From Candidatus Aminicenantota bacterium (GTDB lineage: Bacteria; Acidobacteriota; Aminicenantia; Aminicenantales; Aminicenantaceae), in NCBI GenBank assembly GCA_030617525.1, contig JAUWVG010000111.1, forward strand, positions 1-7,205: DNA of 7,205 nucleotides, read 5' to 3'. The notes beneath the pieces are model-generated. The model was not told where the DNA came from, did not search any database, and saw only the letters and a program-made list of their open reading frames with translations. This document shows, piece after piece, positions 1 to 5,512 of the stretch (position 1 is the first letter of the stretch; the number at the start of each line of letters is the position of its first letter). The position numbers and the translations under genes are program-made.

Positions 1-82
1 AAGTTATAAAATATAATTTACTATTATATTATATAATATAATATTATAAAATTCTAAATAAATGGAATTAAAAGGAGCGCAA
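1..82. promoter_or_regulatory. A/T-only island with 22-bp palindrome; probable promoter region
   Basis: Bases 1-60 are nearly all A or T, unlike the rest of the window. Bases 22-43 form a perfect inverted repeat without a loop (left half TATTATATTAT, right half its reverse complement). Exact TATAAT hexamers occur at 12-17, 32-37 and 37-42. A TTTACT at 17-22 could act as a weak -35 element, but its spacing to these hexamers is poor (9-14 nt), so no single promoter can be fixed. I infer that transcription of the small ORF and the membrane gene to the right starts here. A protein-binding palindrome or an easily melted site is also possible. Confidence 0.4.
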
Positions 83-181
83 ATGAAGAAAAACGCACAA
101 GCCAAAATTGCAGCGTTAGCACTTTTTGTTCTGGAAATGGAAAATCTCTCTTTTGGATTGGCGAATAACTTGTTATTATAA
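83..181 (+). CDS. Possible small ORF (32 aa), signal-peptide-like or leader peptide
   Basis: An ATG at 83 is preceded by AAAGGAG at 71-77 with a 5-nt gap, a strong ribosome-binding site. The frame stays open for 32 codons and ends with TAA at 179-181, 18 nt before the next gene. The product starts MKKNAQAK, then a hydrophobic run IAALALFVL (9-17), two acidic residues (E18, E20) and SFGLA-NN (23-29). This resembles the n-region, h-region and cleavage zone of a Sec signal peptide, but the acidic residues interrupt it and almost nothing follows. An in-frame ATG at 62 would add seven residues but lacks a good ribosome-binding site. It could be a small membrane peptide, a translated leader that couples to the downstream gene, or a decayed exported-protein gene. 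I do not recognise a family. Confidence 0.4.
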   Translation: MKKNAQAKIAALALFVLEMENLSFGLANNLLL

Positions 182-188
182 TGTCGAG

Positions 189-195
189 AGGAGGT
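189..195 (+). promoter_or_regulatory. Strong ribosome-binding site of the DUF4405-like gene
   Basis: AGGAGGT matches the 16S rRNA anti-Shine-Dalgarno almost perfectly and lies 4 nt before the ATG at 200. It fixes this start and argues against the overlapping TAATG start at 181, which would read only 14 codons in another frame. Confidence 0.75.
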
Positions 196-199
196 CTGG

Positions 200-1090
200 A
201 TGACCGAAAAAAAGAAACAGTTTAAAATTCGTGCCTTCACGGCCATGATGATGTTGTGGTCCTTTGTCCTGGAATCCATATCCGGTATTGTTCTATATTT
301 TGTGCCTCCCGGGCGAGTGGCCAACTGGATGAACTGGAAGCTCTGGGGGCTGACTAAACACGGCTGGGGGGCGGTTCACACCATTCTGGGATATGTCTTT
401 TTGATATTCGCCCTTCTTCATATTTACTTCAACTGGAAACCCATCCTCAGCTATATAAAACGAAAGATTAAGGGAGGCCTGCGCATGAGAGCGGAGATGA
501 CTGTATCTGTCGTGGTCACACTGCTTATCACGGTGTTGACAATTGCCAGCATTCCGCCTTTCAGCTCGATCATGGACTTAGGGGAATCTCTAAAAAATTC
601 CTGGGAGGACAACAGTAACCAGCCTTTTATGCCGCATGCCGAGCTTCTAACTCTGCAAGAATTCACCCGGCAGGTGGACATTCCTCTGGATGAAGCATTA
701 AATATCCTGCGGGCAAAGGGTGTTGAGGTGGATGATCCTGGTGCTGTGGTGGCGGATATTGCTGAAAAAAACGGTCTATCGCCGTCCGAAATATATGCGT
801 TCCTCCGTTTCGACCTGCCCGAGGAGGGAAAACAGAAGATTGACAGCAGGGTAACAGGCACACAAGGCAGAGGTGTGGGGGCAGGTGGCGGAGGATTCGG
901 GAGGAAAACCATCGAACAGATTGCCGTTGAATTGAATGTGCCGATTGAAAAAGTGATGGTCATTCTCAAAGAGGCGGGTATCGACGCGAAAAAAACAGAT
1001 GCCATCCGGGATGCGGCCGAAAAAAACAACAGGAGAGCTGTTGATTTAGTAAATCTGATCAGGGAAAAGGTCGGTATTCAGGAAAGGTAA
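200..1090 (+). CDS. DUF4405-like membrane protein with duplicated C-terminal helical domain
   Basis: This is a 296-residue membrane protein of unknown function. The N-terminus (about 8-90) resembles the DUF4405 family: a first membrane helix at about 12-36, then a second at about 57-78 that carries H60 and H74 exactly 14 residues apart, with H54 just before it. Two histidines 14 apart on one helix is the spacing of b-type haem ligands in cytochrome b, so haem binding is possible, but no partner histidine pair is visible on the other helices. A basic loop (80-98, KRKIKGGLRMR) suggests a cytoplasmic side, followed by a third helix at about 99-118. By the positive-inside rule the rest should lie outside the cytoplasm. 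The C-terminus has two related helical modules, about 151-202 and 237-288, each with a pattern like T[LI]xE...[IV]P[LI]...IL[RK]xxG[VI], joined by a glycine-rich linker at 220-234. It faces the reductase genes convergently and ends 10 nt before them. Confidence 0.7.
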   Translation: MTEKKKQFKIRAFTAMMMLWSFVLESISGIVLYFVPPGRVANWMNWKLWGLTKHGWGAVHTILGYVFLIFALLHIYFNWKPILSYIKRKIKGGLRMRAEMTVSVVVTLLITVLTIASIPPFSSIMDLGESLKNSWEDNSNQPFMPHAELLTLQEFTRQVDIPLDEALNILRAKGVEVDDPGAVVADIAEKNGLSPSEIYAFLRFDLPEEGKQKIDSRVTGTQGRGVGAGGGGFGRKTIEQIAVELNVPIEKVMVILKEAGIDAKKTDAIRDAAEKNNRRAVDLVNLIREKVGIQER

Positions 1091-1100
1091 GTTTCAACCG

Positions 1101-1850
1101 TTAATAGGTGGAGGCGATGAGCGCTGCACCGAGGGCGACAACCATCTGAGGTTCTTCAGGGCGCTTAATAGTCCTTCTCAACTTGTCTTCCAAGAGCGCA
1201 TGAAGACAGTCATTCTTTGCGCCTCCTCCAACGAATAGAAAGTCCTCTTCAAGAGGGATTTTGGCAATCATGGCATGCAGGCGGGTGGCTATAGAGACAT
1301 GTAAGCCCAGTGCGATTTCCTCTTTAGATTTTCCGGATGTGATGAGAGAAATTACTTCGGATTCGGCAAACACCGTGCACATGCTGCTGATGGTAACGTA
1401 ATCTGACGCCGCCAGGGCCGTTTGAATGAATTTTTCGATGTCCATACTGAATGTCTGGGCCATAAATTCTAAAAATTTTCCTGTTCCTGCGGCACACCTG
1501 TCATTCATTTCAAAGTCAACAACAGTTCCTTTGTCATCCATGAAAATCAATTTCGAGTCTTGACCTCCCATATCGAGAACTGTTCTACACGACGGAAAAA
1601 GATGGTGTGTGCCTTTGGCACAGGCTTTGATTTCAGTCACTCGATGAGCCCCAACATTGGCGCTGACGAGGTGTCTTCCGTATCCAGTGGCAACAACAAG
1701 AGAATTCTCAAAACGTGTGAGAGATTCTTTTACCCGGGGGAGAGGGTCGTGGCCTGTTTCAAAAATTTCTGAATGTTGAACCTTTCTGTCAACGATCTGA
1801 ATAATTTCCGTCGTTCTTGAACCGAGATCGATCCCGACAAAACTGTTCAT
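1101..1850 (-). CDS. ATP-dependent activator (activase/reductase) of a 2-hydroxyacyl-CoA dehydratase-type or double-cubane protein
   Basis: A 249-residue protein of the BadF/BadG/BcrA/BcrD ATPase family (ASKHA fold), like HgdC/HadI of fermenting clostridia and E. coli YjiL. In this family a homodimer holds one [4Fe-4S] cluster between subunits and uses ATP hydrolysis to fire a low-potential electron into a partner enzyme. Visible motifs are the phosphate-1 loop GIDLGSRTT (6-14), phosphate-2 loop DMGGQDSK (93-100), cluster loop NDRCAAGTGKF with C119, second cluster segment MCTVFAESEV with C158, and the adenosine motif VGGGAKN (207-213). The two cysteines are 39 residues apart, as I recall for HgdC. 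Length is normal for the family. It starts 2 nt after the stop of the partner gene, with only a weak ribosome-binding site, so translational coupling is likely. The partner's identity, not this sequence, decides the substrate. Confidence 0.93.
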   Translation of the reverse strand: MNSFVGIDLGSRTTEIIQIVDRKVQHSEIFETGHDPLPRVKESLTRFENSLVVATGYGRHLVSANVGAHRVTEIKACAKGTHHLFPSCRTVLDMGGQDSKLIFMDDKGTVVDFEMNDRCAAGTGKFLEFMAQTFSMDIEKFIQTALAASDYVTISSMCTVFAESEVISLITSGKSKEEIALGLHVSIATRLHAMIAKIPLEEDFLFVGGGAKNDCLHALLEDKLRRTIKRPEEPQMVVALGAALIASTY

Positions 1851-1852
1851 GG

Positions 1853-3115
1853 CTAATCCATCAATAGCTCGGCAAAGGCCTCTATCCGCGTGCGAATCTG
1901 CCCGATGTCTTCCTGAGAATAATCTGTTACGATCTTTATGGACGGAATCCCAATTTTCTTTAGGGACTTCTCAACAATTTTTGCTTCCACATTGTATGTG
2001 TGACAGTATTGAAGAATACTCTGTACAACTCCCTTGACATTGTAATCCTTGATAAGTTTCTGGATGTTTTCTATGCGCTCGGAATTAGGAGAAAAACAGG
2101 CACAGTCAATCCCGAAATACCGGTCGGCCACAGCCTTCATCATTTCATCCAGATCGTTAAGATCTTCATTGACGAGGTCACGGAAGTACCTGAGACCTGT
2201 ACAGGACTCATCGGCTACAATTTGCAGCCCCGAGTTTTCGACGATGTGATGAACTTTGGCGTATCCCATAGGGGAAGGAGAGCCTGCAAGCAGTATTTTT
2301 TTACCTTGTTCACTGTAAGCTGAAATACCTTTATCCACACGCTCCTGGAGTTCTTCAATGAGTGCCTGAGTGTCTTTGATGAAGGCATGGATGTCTTGAT
2401 TCATGGAAACCTGAGCAACCAATAGGGCATCAAGGCCCGAGATGGGAGGGGCGTCCAGCTTTCTGAATTCATCTATTTGCTGGAGGGCAGACCTTTTCTG
2501 ATTGACGAGTTTGATAGTCTCCAGCAGTCCATCCGCTGTCACCGTAATACCGGAGAGCTCTTCAACCATACCCTTGAATCTATAGACTTCCTCAAGCCAA
2601 AGATTGCGATCGGCTTCATTTCTTCTCTGGGGAACCTCCATGACTTTCATCCCCAGGAGATCCCAGGTTTTTTTCTTTGCGTCACAGGTCGTTTCCCCTA
2701 CGGCAAAATCTTCGAGAGAGGCATATGGGCATGTCTTACTGAGGGCCATCCCGAATGTGGAGCGGATCAAAGGGCAGATATCACGGGGAAAGAGTTTATC
2801 GGCATACGATACAGCCCATCCCGAACCTCCACACAGGGGGAGGGGAAGAACTCCGGCAGCCAGTGCAATTTCATCCGGAACAAAGATACAAAACGTCCCG
2901 ATCATTTTGCCGCCGTTCTTGCGGAACTCAAGAATTTCCGCTACACGTCCGGAATGACTGGAATGAAATGAACGGTCGAAACGGTCCATGGTTTTGGGGC
3001 GGTTCTGTTGAGAAAGATGTGTTTTTTTGTGGAGGCTGGACATGTCCTGGATCAGTTGGTCGTGAAGCTCGAGGTCCATACCGAGCTCTGTCCACATTTT
3101 CCTGAAATTATCCAC
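1853..3115 (-). CDS. 2-hydroxyacyl-CoA dehydratase D-like / double-cubane cluster protein (YjiM-like)
   Basis: A 420-residue member of the HGD-D family (2-hydroxyacyl-CoA dehydratase and benzoyl-CoA reductase subunits). Only one such subunit is encoded here, next to its activator. That is the arrangement of YjiM/YjiL and of the double-cubane cluster protein of Carboxydothermus hydrogenoformans, a homodimer with [8Fe-9S] clusters that reduces small molecules such as acetylene. True dehydratases normally have two different subunits plus CoA-transferase genes nearby, and neither is seen. Nine cysteines are present: C76 (in TFCIFVP), C95, C114, C129, C144 (TTCDAKKK), C305 (ESCTG), C338 and C340 (DCACFSPN) and C371 (QYCHTYN). 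They lie in the typical three blocks and are enough for the six ligands a double cubane needs. The PDEIALAAGVLPLPLCGG segment (80-97) is characteristic. The start is GTG at 3115, supported by AAGGAG 7 nt upstream. The substrate is unknown. Confidence 0.88.
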   Translation of the reverse strand: MDNFRKMWTELGMDLELHDQLIQDMSSLHKKTHLSQQNRPKTMDRFDRSFHSSHSGRVAEILEFRKNGGKMIGTFCIFVPDEIALAAGVLPLPLCGGSGWAVSYADKLFPRDICPLIRSTFGMALSKTCPYASLEDFAVGETTCDAKKKTWDLLGMKVMEVPQRRNEADRNLWLEEVYRFKGMVEELSGITVTADGLLETIKLVNQKRSALQQIDEFRKLDAPPISGLDALLVAQVSMNQDIHAFIKDTQALIEELQERVDKGISAYSEQGKKILLAGSPSPMGYAKVHHIVENSGLQIVADESCTGLRYFRDLVNEDLNDLDEMMKAVADRYFGIDCACFSPNSERIENIQKLIKDYNVKGVVQSILQYCHTYNVEAKIVEKSLKKIGIPSIKIVTDYSQEDIGQIRTRIEAFAELLMD

Positions 3116-3122
3116 TCATCCG

Positions 3123-3128
3123 CTCCTT
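3123..3128 (-). promoter_or_regulatory. Ribosome-binding site that decides the GTG start
   Basis: On the minus strand AAGGAG lies 7 nt before GTG at 3115. An ATG at 3119 is only 3 nt from it and opens a three-codon frame (ATG AGT GGA TAA) that overlaps the GTG, so it cannot be the main start. The next in-frame ATG, at codon 7, has no comparable ribosome-binding site. Confidence 0.65.
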
Positions 3129-3164
3129 ATTGTTTTTCTTCTTCTGTTTTCATGCAAATTGGGA

Positions 3165-3193
3165 TTTATAACAGAGGTAGTAGCCAATGTCAA
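3165..3193 (-). promoter_or_regulatory. Extended -10 sigma-70-type promoter for the double-cubane operon
   Basis: Read on the minus strand, an exact -35 TTGACA (3193-3188) is followed by a 17-nt spacer and -10 TATAAA (3170-3165), with TGT just before it giving an extended -10 (TGnTATAAA). Only one base departs from the consensus hexamers. The expected transcript start is near 3158, leaving a leader of about 43 nt that ends in the AAGGAG site. Position, strand and spacing all fit the GTG gene. Confidence 0.75.
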
Positions 3194-3262
3194 TGACACC
3201 GGCGATATCGGGCTCCTCGACTTCTTTATAAAAATATATACAATGGAACTCAAAGGTATTTT

Positions 3263-3760
3263 ATGGAAAGTCTTCATGTTGTTCTCCATCAGCCGGAAAT
3301 CCCTCAAAACACCGGCAATATTGCACGAACATGTGCGGCTGTAGGAGCCAAACTTCATCTGATTAAACCACTTGGATTTTCCACGGAAAACCGGTATTTG
3401 AAACGTGCAGGCCTTGATTACTGGCATCTTGTCGATGTACTCTACCATGAAAGCCTTTCTGAATTATTCAAACAATATCCGTCTGGAAGCTTTGTTTTTC
3501 TGACCAAAACAGCATCACAATCCTACGATAAGATTCATTTTAACGGTGATATTTTTCTTATTTTTGGGAGTGAGACAAAAGGTCTGCCGGGACCATTGCT
3601 TGCTCAAAACAAAGACAGGTGTTTCAGAATCCCTATGGTAAGAGAAGCACGGTCGCTCAACCTTTCCAATGCCGTCGCCGTTGTTGTTTATGAAGTGCTC
3701 CAACATCATGGATTTTTAGGGCTGGAAATTTCCGGAGACAAGGCTGGATTGAAAAATTAG
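3263..3760 (+). CDS. trmL: tRNA (cytidine(34)-2'-O)-methyltransferase TrmL
   Basis: A 165-residue SPOUT-class (trefoil-knot) RNA methyltransferase. TrmL uses S-adenosylmethionine to methylate the 2'-OH of the wobble nucleotide (C34 or U34) in leucine tRNAs, acting in the cytoplasm as a homodimer. Seen in sequence: motif 1 IPQNTGNIARTCAAVG (13-28), the TrmL-type stretch YLKRAGLDYWHL (45-56), motif 2 FGSETKGLP (101-109) and motif 3 IPM-x5-SLNLSNAVAVVVYE (123-144). Motifs 2 and 3 form the knot and cofactor pocket. Length matches the stand-alone enzyme (about 155-165 residues), with no extra RNA-binding domain as in TrmH or RlmB. The ATG at 3263 follows AAAGGT (3252-3257) by 5 nt. It is divergent from the double-cubane operon and unrelated to it in function. 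Its last 4 bases overlap the end of the next, opposite-strand gene. Confidence 0.95.
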   Translation: MESLHVVLHQPEIPQNTGNIARTCAAVGAKLHLIKPLGFSTENRYLKRAGLDYWHLVDVLYHESLSELFKQYPSGSFVFLTKTASQSYDKIHFNGDIFLIFGSETKGLPGPLLAQNKDRCFRIPMVREARSLNLSNAVAVVVYEVLQHHGFLGLEISGDKAGLKN

Positions 3761-4566
3761 AGTTTGGCCACGGCTTCTTTTATGGCCTCCTCCAGTGCAG
3801 AACCTCGGAGATTTTTTGCGATGATCTTTCCATCGGCGTCTATAAGAAATGTTGATGGGATGGAGTCGATGGAATACATGCGGGCCAGTTTATTCTGCCC
3901 TCCCTTTCCATCATAATACTGCCGCCAGGTCATGCCGTTGTCCTCTATGAATCTCAAAAATTTGTTCTCGTTTTGGTCCAAGCTGATGCCGATAATCTCA
4001 AATCCCTGGTCATGATACTTATTATAGGCCTTTACGATGTTTGGCATTTCATCTACGCAGGGAGGGCACCAGGTTGCCCAGAAATCGATGAGAACAACTT
4101 TGTTTTTGAACTGGTCGAGAGAGAGGGGTTTACCGTTTATGTCATTTGCCTGAAAATCAGGAAATTCGACGCCTACTCTGAGTTTTAGTGAGAGGAGAAA
4201 AGCGTCAGCTTCGGCAGCAGAATCAGAGGAGGGATACTCTTTTTTCAGTTGAAGAAAGGTTTTGTGGGCTGTTTCTTCATCTTTCAGGACTTCCTGGAAC
4301 AGCTTGCCTTTCCAGAGCATAAATTCAGCGGCATCATCCGATTTCTGGTTCTTGTATTTAACAATGAGTCTGTCGAATTCCAAAATTTCTTCTGCCAGGT
4401 CTTTTTTCGTCAGCTTCCCTTCACCTAATTTAACGTTGATTTTTTGAATGAGGGCGGAAAGATCTTCATTAACAGAATTATTGATGTCCTGCAGGGCAAA
4501 AACCGAACTCAAAAAAAGACAAACAAAAAAAGCTAAAAGAATATTTCGAAGTACTATATTTGGCAT
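3757..4566 (-). CDS. Exported TlpA/ResA-like thiol-disulfide oxidoreductase
   Basis: A 269-residue secreted thioredoxin-fold protein. Residues 1-24 look like a Sec signal peptide (hydrophobic 9-22, likely cut after VFA24). C16 is not in a convincing lipobox, so a soluble or weakly anchored periplasmic protein is more likely than a lipoprotein. Residues about 30-128 are helical and charged, resembling the TPR-like N-terminal regions of some TlpA proteins (for example the stretch around KTFLQLKKEYPSS). The thioredoxin-like domain spans about 132-269: GVEFPDFQANDINGKPLSL, the redox site WCPPC (166-170; C167 and C170), the GISLDQNENKFLRFI segment and the cis-proline loop SIPSTFLID (P237). Such proteins reduce or rearrange disulfides outside the cytoplasm, often for cytochrome c maturation, though no cytochrome gene is near. 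ATG at 4566 has AGGA about 10 nt upstream. It lies 55 nt after the kinase gene, with a possible promoter of its own. Confidence 0.9.
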   Translation of the reverse strand: MPNIVLRNILLAFFVCLFLSSVFALQDINNSVNEDLSALIQKINVKLGEGKLTKKDLAEEILEFDRLIVKYKNQKSDDAAEFMLWKGKLFQEVLKDEETAHKTFLQLKKEYPSSDSAAEADAFLLSLKLRVGVEFPDFQANDINGKPLSLDQFKNKVVLIDFWATWCPPCVDEMPNIVKAYNKYHDQGFEIIGISLDQNENKFLRFIEDNGMTWRQYYDGKGGQNKLARMYSIDSIPSTFLIDADGKIIAKNLRGSALEEAIKEAVAKL

Positions 4567-4586
4567 GTTTATTATCCTAATCCTAT

Positions 4587-4603
4587 AAGATAACTGTAGT
4601 CTT
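4587..4603 (-). promoter_or_regulatory. Imperfect palindrome at the presumed transcript start of the thioredoxin gene
   Basis: The 17-mer reads AAGA-CT-AC-A-GT-TA-TCTT on the minus strand, with 12 of its 16 paired positions symmetric about a central A. It lies just downstream of a possible -10 element, where a repressor could sit. This is suggestive only; an A/T-rich gap will contain weak palindromes by chance. Confidence 0.2.
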
Positions 4604-4604
4604 A

Positions 4605-4633
4605 ATAATAGCAGAATATTCCTATTTGAGCAA
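4605..4633 (-). promoter_or_regulatory. Possible extended -10 promoter for the TlpA-like gene
   Basis: On the minus strand TATTAT (4610-4605) is preceded by TGC, an extended -10. TTGCTC (4633-4628) lies exactly 17 nt upstream as a weak -35 (three of six bases). The -35 falls inside the last codons of the kinase gene. It would give the thioredoxin gene separate expression from the upstream cluster, with a leader of about 30 nt. Confidence 0.4.
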
Positions 4634-5512
4634 CTGTTTCGTTCTTATTTGTGTTTCTGCTAAGGTGAGAGGGAAGTCTGGGCCGCAGTGTTCGATTTTT
4701 ATAGACGCCACGCAGCTGGCAAAGCATCCGGCTTTAAACAAGCCATATCCATGACTTAAAGAATAAATGATACCTGCGGCATACGTGTCTCCGGCTCCTG
4801 TGGAATCGAGAACATCTGTCTTATAGGGGGGGATAATAGTGAATTCTGAACCATCATATATCACCGAGCCCATTTCGGCCAGTGTGATGATCACCACTTC
4901 AGGTCCCCACGATTTAATGATTTTTGCAGGGGTTTTATAATCTTTTCTTGGATCGATTCCTGTTAGAACCTGGCACTCCATTTCGTTAGGTTTAAAGACA
5001 TCTGACAGAGAGGCAATCTCTTCTATATCCTCAGTTTTTTTATGGAAAATATTTCCTTCTGAATGAAACCGGATTAAACCCTGTGGATCGACGAAAATTT
5101 TGGCTTGAGTTGTGTTTTTGATGTGTTTTATGTATTCGAGATCAATTTCCATGAGGATGGGTCCAAAAAGAATCCAGTCTGAAGAGGCTAGTTCTTGAGG
5201 AAAGATATCGATATTTCCTGCATCGCCAAGGATATTAAGGGTACGGCTGCCTTTTTCATCGGTGTAAATAAGTTCGAATCCACCCGACTGTTCCGATTCT
5301 TCCACAGAAAAATGGATATTGTAGAACTCCATCTGGCTTTTAAACTGTTTAATAAAATCTGTCCCAATACGTCCAACAAGGGTAACGTCCACTCCGAGCT
5401 TGGAGAGTGCCAGACAGGCATTTGTCGAACATCCCGACAGCACTCTGCCATCAGATTTGAGATGAAGCGTTGTGATCGAATCAAATACAGGATTACCGAC
5501 GCACGTGATCAT
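4622..5512 (-). CDS. PfkB/ribokinase-family carbohydrate kinase, possibly an inositol kinase
   Basis: A 296-residue cytoplasmic sugar or polyol kinase that transfers phosphate from ATP to a hydroxyl. Seen: N-terminal strand ITCVGNPVFDSI (2-13), a modified substrate glycine motif SGCSTNACLALSKLG (26-40; the usual GG is SG), VGRIGTD (46-52), VDPQGLIR (141-148), KPNEMECQVLTG (174-185) and the family signature DSTGAGDTYAAGI (236-248), whose D242 should be the catalytic base. Length is normal. The lid region is short, and the N-terminus lacks motifs that would point to fructokinase or adenosine kinase. The DPQGLIR stretch recalls archaeal and plant inositol-kinase-like members, from memory only. 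The ATG shares a base with the stop of the phosphatidyltransferase gene (TGATG) and has no good ribosome-binding site, implying translational coupling and a joint pathway. Family assignment is firm; the substrate is an inference. Confidence 0.9.
   Translation of the reverse strand: MITCVGNPVFDSITTLHLKSDGRVLSGCSTNACLALSKLGVDVTLVGRIGTDFIKQFKSQMEFYNIHFSVEESEQSGGFELIYTDEKGSRTLNILGDAGNIDIFPQELASSDWILFGPILMEIDLEYIKHIKNTTQAKIFVDPQGLIRFHSEGNIFHKKTEDIEEIASLSDVFKPNEMECQVLTGIDPRKDYKTPAKIIKSWGPEVVIITLAEMGSVIYDGSEFTIIPPYKTDVLDSTGAGDTYAAGIIYSLSHGYGLFKAGCFASCVASIKIEHCGPDFPLTLAETQIRTKQLLK

Noticed and set aside
181..225. A 14-codon frame starting at the TAATG overlap after the small ORF
   Set aside because: It has no ribosome-binding site of its own, overlaps the much better start at 200 in another frame, and is too short to support.
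4..324. A 106-codon minus-strand frame across the A/T island
   Set aside because: Its C-terminal part is just translated A/T sequence (runs of I, Y, N and L) and the rest is the shadow of the small ORF and the membrane gene.
451..1029. A 192-codon minus-strand open frame under the DUF4405-like gene
   Set aside because: It is fully opposite a gene with recognisable membrane helices and repeated domains, its product is low-complexity (serine- and proline-rich) without a known motif, and it has no clear ribosome-binding site or context.
1086..1105. A terminator between the convergent DUF4405-like and activator genes
   Set aside because: The 10-nt gap contains no hairpin or T-run, so no intrinsic terminator can be supported.
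2477..2971. A 164-codon plus-strand open frame opposite the double-cubane protein gene
   Set aside because: The minus strand here encodes conserved cysteine blocks of the HGD-D family; the plus-strand frame resembles no family I know and is a shadow.
1853..3115. Reading the HGD-D gene as a true 2-hydroxyglutaryl-CoA or lactoyl-CoA dehydratase, or a benzoyl-CoA reductase
   Set aside because: These enzymes need two different HGD-D-type subunits and usually sit with CoA-transferase or aromatic-degradation genes; only one subunit and none of those genes are present.
3116..3448. A 110-codon minus-strand frame that ends directly upstream of the GTG start
   Set aside because: It overlaps motif 1 of trmL on the other strand and runs through the well-formed promoter of the reductase operon; it is better explained as chance.
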